A stretch of DNA of 64,000 nucleotides from Saccharum officinarum. Lineage: Eukaryota; Streptophyta; Magnoliopsida; Poales; Poaceae. Below are positions 44,557-55,575 of the stretch, piece by piece; within the stretch, counting starts at the first letter, position 1; every line of letters begins with the position of its first letter. The notes beneath the pieces were generated by a model that did not search any database, was not told the DNA's origin, and saw only the letters and a program-made list of their open reading frames with translations. The stretch lies in assembly GCA_020631735.1 (NCBI GenBank), contig CM036223.1, positions 5,928,191-5,992,190 of the forward strand, read 5' to 3'. The position numbers and the translations under genes were made by a program.

Positions 44557-46931
44557 GGAAATAATGAAATTAAGCACAAAAATGAGCAACGACACATAAA
44601 TAGATGTCATACTTACTCCTTGATTGCTTGGACCCTCTTGTGTGCATTTCACTTGTCGCGCTTGTGACATTGATGCATCTGTTGTTTCATTTTTCTGTTT
44701 GGTGGTGTGAAAAACATGGGGCATATTAAGCTGCAAACAATTAAGATAGTTAGATTAGATTGTACGCGTAAGGACAACACCATATATTGGTGCTTTTTTT
44801 TGGAAACTTACAGTTCCTCCATCTATCCCTCCCTCCTTGTTATAAGCAGACGCTCTAAGAGTGGCATTTGCTTCAGTCCAGAACACCATGAGCGGTGATT
44901 GGGTTGTCATGTTGTACTTGATTTGATAATGGCTGGCCACTCTTACTCGTTCCGAGTACCAACACTAGAAACAAAAACAAAGAAAATATGTAAGATCGAA
45001 AATAAACACGGTTCTTAAGTCTTGCTTGTACCATATAGAACTAACCTGTAGCAGAAGCAAATTTCCCTTTACGGTTTTTTTGAGGGGACCCTTTACGGTT
45101 TTTTCACCCTTAGTCACGTAAGTATGGCATGAGTTTAACAAATGGTTTAGAGTAAACTGGCCCCAATTGAAATGCCAAAGTTTTGATACATCTCGAAAAA
45201 CTTCTATATAGCTAAAATGGATATTGGTCCCTGTAGGTGATGCTAAGATGACACCGATGGTGAACAACACAAAAACCTCTTTTAAAGTCATCATCCGCAG
45301 GTTTTTTTTTTTACTGAAATCATGCTTTCCAGCTTGTGTAGCTCGAGTTTGTTGTTTGTATCTGCAAACCTCTTGAAGAAATCACTGTTCACAATTTCAA
45401 TATCACTCTTCTTCGTTGTATCTATATAATTTTCAACATCAAATCCTGTAGTCCGGAGTGCCATAATATTTGTGACGTCCTCGCGAAGCAAATTAACAAT
45501 TTGACCACATAATTTGAAGCCTCGGCAATCAGCTTGGTATCCGCTTGCAATGTCCTCTAGCATTCCTTTCCTGAGAGAAACATTGGGCATTTTGAGCAGG
45601 CCACCAAATCTCATTTCCTCAATAGCTTGTTTATGTGGTTGCGATTCCCTTAACTTTTCTGTGGCCAAAACCAGTGGCGGGTCCAGTGGGTAGTCCAGTT
45701 AGGCCCAGGACTACCCTGAAATCTGGCCCAACAAAAATTTACTACTTCGCAACCCATACAAAAATTTGGCCCAAACAGGCAACATCGTTTGCAGTCGCCC
45801 AGGCAGCAACCAGCCACTCCCGCTCAAGACACAACTACACGAGTCCACGACTGCGAGTCCGCGACTCCATACTGGCGACCGCCGCCCCCGCCCCCCGGCC
45901 AAGCCCCGAGGTCGAGCGGCGCGAAGATCCCCCGTCGGCCGCCGCCCACTAGCTGCTCGCCACTGCCGCCGCCGGGCCCCCTCGCCAAGCGGCAGCCACG
46001 ACGCAGCGCCGCCCCGTGGCCCTGCGTGGCTGCGCTCCGCCAGTCCGGCGGCGGCGGGCACGCCAAGGAGCTGGTCGGGATAGCCGGCGGCCGCCCAGTG
46101 CCCCAGTCCGTCGTGCGCTCTGGCCCCGCGCTGGCCCTACTCCAGTCCTTGGTGAGTTGTCAGGTGAGTTTCTGACGAAACTGAAGATTTGTATTGTTCA
46201 TGGGTTGATGAGAGTTAGTACATGGAGCTTATCTCAGGTCCGGTGCGCCGGTGGAAAAGAACTGAGGAAAAACAATTGATCTATCTCTCTCCTAGCCTAA
46301 ACTCCCCTCCTCTTCTCCTCCCAACTTATCCCCAAAATCATCTCTATTTTATCTCAGATTATTGTCAGATCCTTCCAGGGTCTTGTCATGAGTGCTTGTG
46401 TTTACTTCTGAACTTGATTTAGACATTGGAGAATATAGAATGGAGATTGGACTGTAAATTGGCCAATTGGGCTTAGGGAGTGTGGATTTGTGAGCCTAGA
46501 ATTGATTGAAATTTGTTGTTTTTTTCCATGAAATTGAGGCATGAATAAATCAAATATTGCATTTTTTTAGAAGTATGATGCAAAAACTAGCATTACTTCT
46601 GAAATTAAGCCTATGTTTGGTTAATTTATAGTCATGTATACTGAACTTTTTTTTAGATTTTATCGTATCGTATTAAATAATTTTGGCGATAAGCATGAGA
46701 CAATTTTTTTTTACTAGGACTACCCTGGTTTCGAATCTGGGTCCGCCACTGGCCAAAACAAATCTCGTAGGTGAGTGTGTTGCATGCCAATCACCTTTCT
46801 GCAGCAACCAGATGGTGATGATAAGTTGAAAAAAATGTTGAGGTAACTTACTGAAAAACGGAAAAACGGAAATAAAGTATGGACATTACCTTTCTGCTGG
46901 TCCCATGTACCTTGTTTTTGGTACTACTCTT
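44557..46931 (-). CDS. Ulp1-like protease gene, 5' exons
   Basis: Reading leftwards: a likely first exon MSTTARVVPKTRYMGPAE (about 46931-46890, donor GTAATG). Next comes an exon that starts near 46800 and is interrupted by a hAT-like element, continuing at 45671. Its text, MRFGGLLKMPNVSLRKGM ... GYQADCRGFKLCG, fits the N-terminal region common in grass Ulp1/aminotransferase-like genes. The next exon (45294-45060; VFVLFTIGVILASPT) has a 21-bp tandem duplication giving KTVKG twice. Two more exons follow at about 44965-44811 and 44732-44612, with normal GTAAGT donors. The following exon lies beyond the LINE. Phase between the first two exons could not be made to fit, so the model is approximate. 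Confidence 0.6.
45672..46751. mobile_element. hAT-like non-autonomous element, 1,080 bp, CAGTGGCGG ends
   Basis: The terminal inverted repeats are CAGTGGCGGGTCCAG and CTGGGTCCGCCACTG (one mismatch). The 8-bp target duplication GCCAAAAC is at 45664-45671 and 46752-46759. Taking it out with one duplication restores the open frame of the host exon across TRFVLATEKLRE. Inside is a GC-rich block (about 45780-46170) with long open frames on both strands, perhaps captured gene sequence; no family recognised. No transposase is present. Confidence 0.88.
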
Positions 46932-47350
46932 GCTGTGGTTGACATCTGCACCAAAATATGTAATAAGAAAATCCACATATGAATGCATTACTTGCTATAT
47001 GCCCTGTTCTAGAAAAAAAAGGTGTTTTGGCTAGCTGAACCTGCAACTGCAAATGCAGTTTTTTTTTCACCAATCTATGTTTTGCATCTTTACTCGATAA
47101 CTATGTCATAACATACCAGTTAGTACAAACAGATCATGCGATTTGGCTATTTACATTTCTCTAGACTAGAAGTAGTGAAGATTTTGATTTTATGACCACT
47201 AGCGTGATACTATGGAAGAGGGCCGTATTCACGTGCCAGGCAGTAACCGATTGGATCTGCTGCCTCCACGCAGTTGCCGTGGAAGGGAGAATTGTGGAGA
47301 CGCGAGGGTGAAACGATTGCAGACGCGTCGACTGTGCATGGCCGGCAGTA
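46932..47350. other. Region upstream of the Ulp1-like gene
   Basis: AT-rich sequence that could contain the promoter of the minus-strand gene. No clear TATA box or other feature was recognised. Confidence 0.35.
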
Positions 47351-47364
47351 GGCGGTGTTGCTGC

Positions 47365-47637
47365 TGGGGGAAGGAGGGAGTCGGGTGCTAGGCGTGTGGC
47401 GCACGAGCACGACGTCGAGCTCGGGATCGACGAGGCCACGCTCAAAGGGTACCCGGAGGTGGTGTACGGCGAGGCCAGGAAGGAGGCCGCCAAGGCCGCT
47501 GCCGGCGGCGGCGGCGGCAAGAAGGGCACCACGTGCACGTGCTGCTCCATCTGCCTCTACAACTACGGCGACGGCGAGGTGCTCAGGATGCAGATGGGGG
47601 AGGAGGGAGTCGGGTGCTGGAGGGATGTTTACCTGTA
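47365..47637 (+). pseudogene. RING-H2 finger gene fragment
   Basis: One frame reads HDVELGIDEATLKGYPEVVY, then GEARKEAA, and later TTCTCCSICLYNYGDGEVLRM. This is the start of an ATL-type RING-H2 ubiquitin ligase, with the first Cys pair of the finger (CSIC). After LRM the frame leaves the family, and the His/Cys second half of the RING is absent. The fragment is bordered by near-identical GGAGGGAGTCGGGTGCT sequences (near 47370 and 47602), which suggests it was moved or copied by a short-repeat event. Not functional. Confidence 0.75.
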
Positions 47638-47786
47638 GCCTTGTTGATCGGAGTACAGGGGGACTGCGCTCCATCTCCTGCCGTATCCATGGCACACGGA
47701 GCAGCACCGCCGGCGAGAACGTTGGCTTGGACGTCTCCAGGCCGGCAAGATATGCGGCCACCTGCTCCCGCAGCGTCCGGATGGGC
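47638..47786 (-). other. Unrecognised coding-like fragment
   Basis: On the minus strand a frame reads through LPIRTLREQVAAYLAGLETS and on to VLLRVPWIRQEMER. It looks like a piece of a host gene but has no family I recognise. Confidence 0.3.
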
Positions 47787-47925
47787 AGCGCCAGAGTTAT
47801 GAACCAGTTGACCTAAAATGGCTCGTCAAAGTGGAATTATAAGCGTAGACCATGGTGATAAGTCGAGCCGAACACTTTAACCACGTGTTACCAAGTAGAC
47901 CGCACGATAATATACCAACTAAGTA
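47787..47925 (+). repeat. Duplicated block, copy 1
   Basis: From CGCCAGAGTTATGAACCAGT to the GATAATATA region. It is repeated with about 6 differences at 48311-48403 plus 48583-48620, where copy 2 is split by a short hAT-like element. Copy 1 serves as the empty site for that insertion. Confidence 0.85.
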
Positions 47926-47992
47926 TGTGTGATACAACTACTCAACCTACATATATACTCGCGGCTCGCCTGATCGATGGACTGATAGACAT

Positions 47993-48221
47993 TTTTTTTC
48001 GAAAGGACGGCAAAAGTTTGCCGTCATTTGTATTAGACGAAGAAAAGAAAATGAAGGCAAATGCCCCGTCCAGTTCTTTGAATGGAAACTGGGCAAAAAC
48101 CATACAACTGAGGAGAGCCCCGCTCATACACAACTTGATGGAACAATTCAGCACCAACTTGTCGAATCGACCCCAGCTAACCAACTATCTCAACTCACGC
48201 CGCCACTTGCAGCTGGTCGGC
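47993..48221 (-). mobile_element. 5'-truncated LINE copy (229 bp)
   Basis: On the minus strand it ends with TCGTCTAATAC, a hairpin ACGGCAAA/TTTGCCGT and an A-run. That is the same 3' end as the full LINE at 37071-44543. It is flanked by GATAGACAT on both sides (47984-47992 and 48222-48230). It is a dead-on-arrival copy of a related LINE. Confidence 0.85.
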
Positions 48222-48310
48222 GATAGACATAGCATGATAGGAAGTGAACTAGTCACTCTCATGTGTCGCCTGAGTGCACTAGTACAATGGTAACGGTAGA
48301 TCTCATGTCG

Positions 48311-48620
48311 CGCCGGAGTTATGAACCAGTTAACCTAAAATGGCTCGTCAGAGTGGAATTATAAGTGTAGACCATGGTGATAAGTCGAGCCGAACACTCT
48401 AACCACTGGCGGAGCTTAGTGAGGGCCATAGTGGGCCATGGCCCCCCCTAAGCTAGATCATTTCTTAATGCATGTCTTAGCTTTACTACTTTAGTTGCTA
48501 ATGAAATATTAATTTGTTCTCCTGTTCTTGCATTTTATATGATATTGGCCCCCTCTTCATTCATGGCCAAGCTCCGCCACTGACTCTAACCACGTGTTAC
48601 CAAGTAGACCGCATGATAAT
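48311..48620 (+). repeat. Duplicated block, copy 2 (split by an insertion)
   Basis: The counterpart of 47787-47925, interrupted at 48404-48582 by the 179-bp element. Confidence 0.82.
48404..48582. mobile_element. Short hAT-like element, 179 bp, CA(C/G)TGGCGGAGC ends
   Basis: The left end is CACTGGCGGAGCTTAG and the right end GCTCCGCCACTG. The target duplication is ACTCTAAC (48396-48403 and 48583-48590). The unoccupied sequence is in copy 1 near 47875, which proves the insertion. Confidence 0.87.
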
Positions 48621-48899
48621 GTATTGGAAAATATAAAAAACTTAAATTCCAAATTACATGATCTTAAAAAAAGAGAAAAGGTTTCAAAAAAAATGTTTTA
48701 CAAAGAAATAAATAGGTTTTTTTAAAAAAATAGATTTGCAAAAATGTTTTGCATCACAAGCACGCTGGCCAAAGTAGCGCAGGAAACGTAGTTCAAGAGT
48801 AGCAAGTGTGTTCAATTCGGAAATTCAATTTAAGTGAGTTGGTCTGTTCTTTTATGCTGGGTGCGTCTTAGCTAAACCAGCGAGGTGGTACTAACCACC
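48621..48899. other. AT-rich intergenic sequence
   Basis: Long A- and T-runs, with no feature seen. Confidence 0.4.
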
Positions 48900-49320
48900 G
48901 TGGCCTTATTCACATTGATCGTGGAACAAAACAAATTCTCGCAGCCCAGCGCCCCGCCTAGGCCCATCCACGGCCCACGTCCCCTCCTCGTTTCATCTCG
49001 CGCGCGCAGGAGGCTGGCCCAGCATCCGCGGGCGAGCGACCCGGCCCCATCCTCCCGCCTCGCCGCATCAAGCGGGAATGGCCACCGCCGCCCGATCGCC
49101 TCGAACGTGGCCCCCGAGGTTCCCCGCGCCCGTGCCTCTAAAGAGTAGGCCCAGAGCACCGCTCCACAACTTTGAACCCTAAAGGGACGACCTAGCCCTA
49201 GCTGCCGCTCGCCGCTCGACCCCCACCCGCCGCTCGCAGCTCGACCCGCCACCATCGCTGATCTCCGCCTTCACCGCGTCGCCGGCGACGAGAACCCTTG
49301 CACGACCTTCGCAGCGGGGT
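48900..49320 (+). promoter_or_regulatory. GC-rich 5' leader of the coiled-coil gene
   Basis: A strongly GC-rich stretch ends at a donor-like GCAGCGGG|GTGAGTAAT (49319). It carries telo-box-like GAACCCTAAA (about 49173) and CTAGCCCTAG, elements frequent in leaders of housekeeping plant genes. It is probably the non-coding first exon; the next exon with an ATG is at 49869. Confidence 0.5.
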
Positions 49321-49868
49321 GAGTAATCTGTCAGTGACGATCTGCTGCTCTCACATCACATCTGTCTTTGTCATAGTAGCATTGTAATAGTGACTGCTCC
49401 CTCCCTTTCCTGTCAATAGGACAAACTTATAGGTATTTAGCATTTTTAGAATCCCACGAATAAAAGCATAATGAATGTCCCTACTTAATTTTCATTAAGT
49501 TCTCAATGATCTGACATGTTCTGTTTACTGGGTTATCTTAGGTGCTAATTGGCGGAGTCCACGATTCTGAAGGTGCAGAGGGTTTATTCAGGATCAAATC
49601 TGGCGTTACTCCATAGCCAATCTTTTTTCCCCCGTGGAGACTTACATGCAAATTTCTTAGTTTCTCATTATCTTCCAATATTGTCGATGTGCATATATGA
49701 ATACTAGAATTAAGTTACATGTAGATGACAAAATAGATTTGATTTCATGACTTGAGAATTAAAGAATGGATTTCTTCAGTTGAAGTCTCTACAATTTTTG
49801 TTTTAGCTTTTTCAGTTTGTATGTAGTATACGACTTAATTATTCTTCTTTCTACAATTCCTAGGTGTC

Positions 49869-50873
49869 ATGGAACTAGTTCGGAGGTCTCTGCAAGAGTC
49901 CGAGGAGAAGGCTACCAAACGTAAGATGGTCCAGAAGAGTATGGATGGGGAGATACAGTTTGCACGTACCAAAGTTGACATCAGCAAGATACAACGAGAA
50001 CAGCAATCTGACCAGAACATATCGTTTAAGCGTGCCCAGATGGACAAATCGGAAGGGAAAGAACTTTCAGAGGCTACTAAATTTTTTGAAAAAGAACAGA
50101 TTGCCCAGCTGAAGAAAGCGCTATCTGATCAGCGTGCTCTCTTTGACAGCATGATAGCACGTGAACGTGCTATCGCAAATGAAGCCTTACGAGACACCCG
50201 TCAAGAAAATGAGAAGAGTATAAAGAAAGAGCGAGAGACAATTGATTCCTTGAACAATCAGGCATGGGCCCAAGTGGAAGAGTTAGAGAATGACCGCTTA
50301 AGGTTGAAGGGTATAATTGAAAACTTGATCGAACAAAAGGAGGTCCATCGCAATATGAATTTCCAGGTAACTAGGGTACTCTATTAGTGTAAAATTTTCA
50401 TTATGTAGACATCGATCTTAACGCATGTTGTTTTTGGGCTTCAAGGTACCAGATGGTATGATTTGTATGCCACGTTGCCACTTCGACATAGCAGTGAACA
50501 ACTACTGTCGCCCGGTATATGAATTTTTTCATAAATCATTTTTTATAACAAAACATTGTGCTGTAATGCCTTATTCGTGTAATGCCTACTTGCAGGGTAT
50601 AGCGATGCAATTTAAGTTATTCAAATTGAAGCAACTTTATCCTGACCTACAGAAATACGACCATCGAGCACTTTGGGGAGAGTTTGGAATTAAAGGCACT
50701 TCTGTTAAATTCTCCAAGTTCATGAATGTTTATCTTGACTCTGCTGCTGTTGCCGCCGCGTGGGTGACGTGGAAAACAAAGGCTCCCGTCCCTAGGAATG
50801 GATCGGGATCCGGCCCCAATCCGACTCCAATCCTATGCGATTTGGGAAGAATCCAATCCCAACCCAATCCTTA
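49869..50873 (+). CDS. Coiled-coil protein, family not recognised
   Basis: Exon A (49869-50365; an acceptor TTCCTAG lies just before) codes a highly charged helix: MELVRRSLQESEEKATKRK ... IENLIEQKEVHRNMNFQ, with a GTAACT donor. Exon B (about 50447-50514) reads VPDGMICMPRCHFDIAVNNY. Exon C (after TTGCAG at 50596) reads IAMQFKLFKLKQLYPDLQKY, later WGEFGIKGTSVKFSKFMN and then VYLDSAAVAAAWVTWK. The tail after KTKAPVPR is Pro/Asn-rich low-complexity sequence ending at 50873, probably from a later insertion. The first 160 residues are a long coiled coil; no enzyme motif. Structure and splice sites suggest a real gene, perhaps with a lost 3' end. Confidence 0.55.
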
Positions 50874-52160
50874 GTGGCTTCATTCAATTCAATCCGATCC
50901 TGTCCAACTAGTGCATGCACTCCTCACACATACATAATCCTGTTTAAGCCCTAGGGCCGATCCTAAACTAGGATCCAAGGGCCTTAACAATTGGATCAGA
51001 CCAGTATGCTCGCATACATTTGGACCAGGATCCAAGGGCCGATACTGTCAGTATGCTCGTATGCATTTGGAGCAGACTTTCAATTGTGTATTAATCCATG
51101 ATCAAACAACCATTGCTAACAAAAAAATTGCAAGACAGATAAGATAAAATAGTCCTTAAAGTAATAGTCATCAATCTTCACAGGAACATTCGTGAAGCAA
51201 GAAACAAGTAAATAGCCCTAGTATAATACAATGATAACGCATGAAAGCACCAGTACAAAAAAGCTAAAGCAAATAAATTAGGCCTTCTTATGGAGGATCC
51301 ATTTCTTTGAGCTGGAAGTTCTCTACAGCAGAGCGGATTCTTCAACAGTGCTGCAAGTACAAGAATTTTTTTTTTGTTTAGAAGGTTCACAGGGTTATCT
51401 TGTTACATCAAGAGAATGAAAACTCAAGAGAAACTGAAAAGATTATTGTGGCAGTTGGCTGATGACCAAACAAACTAAATTAGAAGACAGGAAGCACACA
51501 CATGTTAAATGGACATACAGGTAAACAATGGTCCATTTTCCACATATTCTAGTACTGAAGACAGGAAGAGCTAGAATCCTCTTGGAAACCCCTATACTTC
51601 AGATTGTACAGTTTATTAAGAGGACATTTTGATTGTATATAAGCATTATTCAGTTAGTCCAAACAGACAGTGAGCATTATTCAAAGAGACTCATCATCTA
51701 TTAGTAACATTACCATCTCATTTCATACTCGAAATAGGAGTGAGGTCAGCACATGCATTATATTGCTAAACTACTGATAGTTCCACCAGGCTTTGGAAAG
51801 CACATGTACAAGGAAATAAACAAATTCATATAGCAGATAAGAAGACAAGCAATTCTGAATTTTATGCCGAGTTGGACAGACTGCAAATTTCTGACAACAC
51901 AGAAACAATTAATGAACTGCAACAGATGTCTCACAGACCATAACAGACATTAAGATGATTCCCGAGCCAAAGGTGAAGCTGCGGAGCAAAGGTTGTACAT
52001 ATTTCGCCGCCAGCAGAATTTACAGAAAAAAGTATAAAATCTTGATGTAGAATTAGGAAGCGTACCTATTATGCAACAACAAGCATATCCTTGGAAACTC
52101 ATGTATCCAACACATCCTCAGGGAGCATTGTTTCCTACAAACGAAGAGGAACATTAGCCA
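50874..52160. other. Intergenic region
   Basis: Mainly AT-rich sequence, with a low-complexity GGATCCAAGGGCC direct repeat (about 50968 and 51028). No gene or transposon end recognised. Confidence 0.5.
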
Positions 52161-52191
52161 TAGCTACATATGTCTCACAAACAGCCAGTTT

Positions 52192-54390
52192 TCAGCTTTG
52201 ATTAACATAACTCCTAGTTACCTCTTTTCTCTCGGGGCATTTTCGCCGATTGTGACCCTCACCCTTACATTGGGTACATTTCACCCTAGATCTCGTCTTG
52301 TTTGAAATTGACTTCAACTTTTTCTTTGGGGTCCCCCAGCCAGGCACATACATGGGATCCAACACGTTACTAGACTCCGCAGAATCAACATCCAGGGCTT
52401 GCGGCAGCACGGGACAAAACCTCTTGTGTCCGCTCTCTCCACCATTTGGCATCACCTTAGCAGCTTCCTCTTGACAAAAGCGTTTCATCCGCTCATATGC
52501 TTCAGGTGATTGAGATGCTATGAAGGATGCATGTTGACTAATGTTGTTCAGCTCGTGGTACCTCTGTAGGCTATCGGAGTAGACATACATGGTGCTCTTC
52601 CTTACAGGTGGAAACTCACGCTTGGCCCCCATTGTCCACCTGTTCAAAACACAGCAGTCTGGAAGCTTGTGTTCTTCGTGATAGCCCAAGACAAAGAAGA
52701 TGTGAGAGCAGGGGTTCCAAGGGACTGTAATTTTTGACAAGAACAAGAAATGGCCTTCAGAATGCGTTCAACAACACATATCTCACATTTCACAAAGTAT
52801 TGTTTCTCTCCTTTATCAACCCTTCCGACAACATACCTAATAGTATGAAAGGCGTCTTCAGTCTCAATCCAATAACACTTCTTTGCTGCTTTTATGCTGT
52901 ACTGCACATCTTAAAAAAACACTTAGTGTGAACACTTCTGCAGCAACTTTCTCAATAACTGAACCATCTGGCTGTAAGCATGGCTTCAAAGATGCTTCAA
53001 AGTCCGGACGCGCTTCAGTATCACGCAGTTGTGAAAGACGGTTGTCAAAGTGCCGCACCAGCTCGAACAGTGTCATTTTACGATCCAGATTAAACTGAAT
53101 CCTAGAGTGTAGGCTCTCACTCCGCTGGTTGCTCCTCAGTCCTAAATAGCACCCATAATGATATGCAACACACCATAGCTCCCTCAACTCGTACATCTCA
53201 TATAGCCACGAATCCTCTGTAATCTTTTCCTTCTCCAGGAATGCCATCCATTTCATCTCAATCTCTTGTATAGAGCAACGATCATACAGAAAACACCTAA
53301 TAGCTTCCCTCATGTCATCGTCCTCAATATTACGCACAATGTTCAGCTCAATATGCCATGAGCATAGCCTGTGCGAAGAATTCGGCCACACCAGCCTGAC
53401 TGCCTTCTGCATAGCACGGTCTCCATCAGTGATCACGGAAACCGGATGCCTCTGAACCATGGCTTCACAGAATGACCTAAGCAGCCACACATAGGACTCC
53501 GTAGTCTCCTGAGAAAGAATTCCACATGCAAAAAGAACTATGCTGCGATGGTGATTCACCCCGACAAAGGGAACAAGGGGCATGTTGTATCGGTTTGTTT
53601 TGTATGTGCCATCAAACACAAGTACATCACCAAATGCTTTATAATCAACCTGACACTGAAAGTCACACCACAGCAGTCCCGTCAGATGCCTTCTCCCATT
53701 GGTCTTGTACTTGAAAAAGAAATCAGGATCGTCAAGTTTGCATTGTGTCATGTAACTGATTATTGTCTGAGCATCACCGGCGGCAAGCATCTCCTCCTTA
53801 AGACGATGGCAAAAATTGTAAAGGTCCCTTGATGTAAATCCAACTTTATCATACCCACTGTAACGCCTTTTCACAATTTCCATTATCTGGTACTTGCGGA
53901 TCCCAGAAATCTGCATCTCCACAATCTCAGCCTTCTGATCATCGCTGATGTTCCTATGTGAACGCAGAAAACAAGCAAGGTCTGGTTCTATCATCGGATG
54001 GTTGTGTTCGTCGATGAATTCCTTCACGTACCACTGCCCGTTCTGAGCCTCTGCAATCACAAGTTGAGCACGGCACCCGCAACGAGTAATGTTCTGTGGC
54101 CTCCGCTTCTTAATCTCCCTATTCAACTCCTTCGCCTTGCGGAAACCTTCACAACTGCAAACAAACTTGCGAAGAGTCCTCGCATTTTTGCCATTGTTCC
54201 ACTCGCAGTATTCCTTTCTCACACTAAATCCTTTCTCATAAACGTAGTGGTTATAAAACTCGCGGCCTTCGTCTTCACTGTCAAACATCTTCCTAACAAT
54301 TTTATTGTACTCGAACAAAGACTCAACATCCGGCATTTCCTCCTGGAACATGAAGATTTCGTTATAACAGTCATTAGAACAGGTGAACAT
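52192..54390 (-). CDS. FRS: FAR1-related sequence (domesticated MULE transposase), two frameshifts
   Basis: The family derives from Mutator-like transposase and includes the light-signalling factors FHY3/FAR1. The zinc-finger FAR1 DNA-binding domain (about residues 35-135) runs from GREFYNHYVYEKGFSVRKEY to the WYVKEFIDEHNHP end. Next is the MULE transposase-like domain (about 230-330; VLVFDGTYKTNRYNMPLV, SVITDGDRAMQKAV). After that comes a SWIM zinc finger (about 52750-52690; CSCQK ... CSHIFFVLGYHEEH). The C-terminus has a CCHC-type knuckle (CTQCKGEGHNRRKC, about 52270-52230). One shift lies in a T7 run near 52907, another in a C4 run near 52715. Both are in homopolymers, so they may be sequence errors or recent breaks. 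The first ATG, at 54390, may not be the true start. Confidence 0.85.
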
Positions 54391-55105
54391 ATATTCTCTC
54401 TAAAACTACATTTAAACTGAGTTGAAGCACTGAAAGATGAAGCACTGAACTGAGTTGGTAACTGAAAAATGTGAAATATGTATCCCAGGTGCCAGAAGTA
54501 AATACTGCTACATGATGATGCATAAATAAATAATGAATGACAACTAAAAGAAGTGCATGTGAAATGTGCAAAGCATGTAAATCAATATGAACATTCTACT
54601 TTGAATGCATGGAGGAGGTGCAGGACAGAGCATCTATGTACTACAGTCACTCTAATGTGTGTCAGCTTCAGTTTGCCATACTGGAACATATAATCAGTAT
54701 ACAGAAACAAACCTACAGCTTTTGAAAAATCAATCTGAATGTAGAACTGCACCGAACTGATCCATGCATTATCTGACAACAATGCTAATTCTTTTTCGGA
54801 GAAGAAAAGAAATGTTAAACTTGCTGGAAAGGAACAGATGCTGATGGATTATTAAACCGAGCTAGTAGACAACATGCTGAATTATCACTAAATTCCATCA
54901 GTTTTATTAAAGACAGTTTCAAACTGAATGATTAATTGAACAGTTAGCACTGCCCCGTCCGTCCGTCCATCCAACCAACCAAACTAAATAATTGTTCTTG
55001 GCATCGTCTAATTCATTCAGTAATTCTGAACAATCTTGTTTGTGTGGTGTTGCCGCGGCGAGAAGGAAGGTAGAGAGAGCAAGAGCACGTAAAGTCTGTA
55101 CTCAC
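54391..55105. other. Upstream region of the FAR1-related gene
   Basis: AT-rich flank with no recognised ORF. Contains short direct repeats of GTCCGTCC at about 54957. A promoter for the minus-strand gene may lie here. Confidence 0.4.
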
Positions 55106-55337
55106 ACGAACGCGCGGAAGGACTTGCCCTTGCCGTCGCCGGAGACGACGATGCGCAGGCCGTCAGGGGACCAGCGGAGGTCGTCGACGCCGTCCGGAGA
55201 GGGGCCGGAACTCGGCCTTGAGCGCACGGTCGCCGTAGCGGCCCCAGACGCAGACGCAACCGGAGGCGTCGGCGGTGGAGACCCACTCGCCTTGGGGGAG
55301 AAGCGGGCGACGGTGGTGGGGTAGGCGTGGTCCGGGC
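55106..55337 (-). pseudogene. AIP1: Actin-interacting protein 1 (AIP1/WDR1) exon fragment
   Basis: On the minus strand: PDHAYPTTVARFSPK, then GEWVSTADASGCVCVWG, RYGDRALKAEFRPLSG, and finally SPDGLRIVVSGDGKGKSFRAFV, with a GTGAGT donor at 55105. This is one WD40-repeat exon near the N-terminus of AIP1, an actin-severing cofactor of ADF/cofilin. The frame is broken twice (near 55290 and 55195), and no other AIP1 exon is seen nearby. It is a copied fragment. Confidence 0.8.
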
Positions 55338-55575
55338 GAGGGCGGGCCGGCGGCGGTGCACGGCGAGGGGCGGCACAAGGAGGACGAGGGCGGGCCAGCG
55401 GCGGCTATGGCGAGGACGAGGGCGAGAGAGACATCTGGTGTTTTTTTGATCGGGGGAGGAGTCGGGCGGATGGGGAGGGGATGGGGATAAGTGGCATTTG
55501 TGCAATGACTAAAATGCCCTTTTTTAATAAAATCAATAATTTGTGGAAGCAATGAGAAGTGATTACAAGCACTGT
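55338..55575. other. GC-rich flank of the AIP1 fragment
   Basis: GC-rich sequence with multiple overlapping ORFs. Not recognised as AIP1 first exon or as another family. Confidence 0.35.

Noticed and set aside
53526..54420. ORFs on the plus strand within the FAR1-related gene.
   Set aside because: They are shadows of the minus-strand FAR1 and MULE transposase domains.
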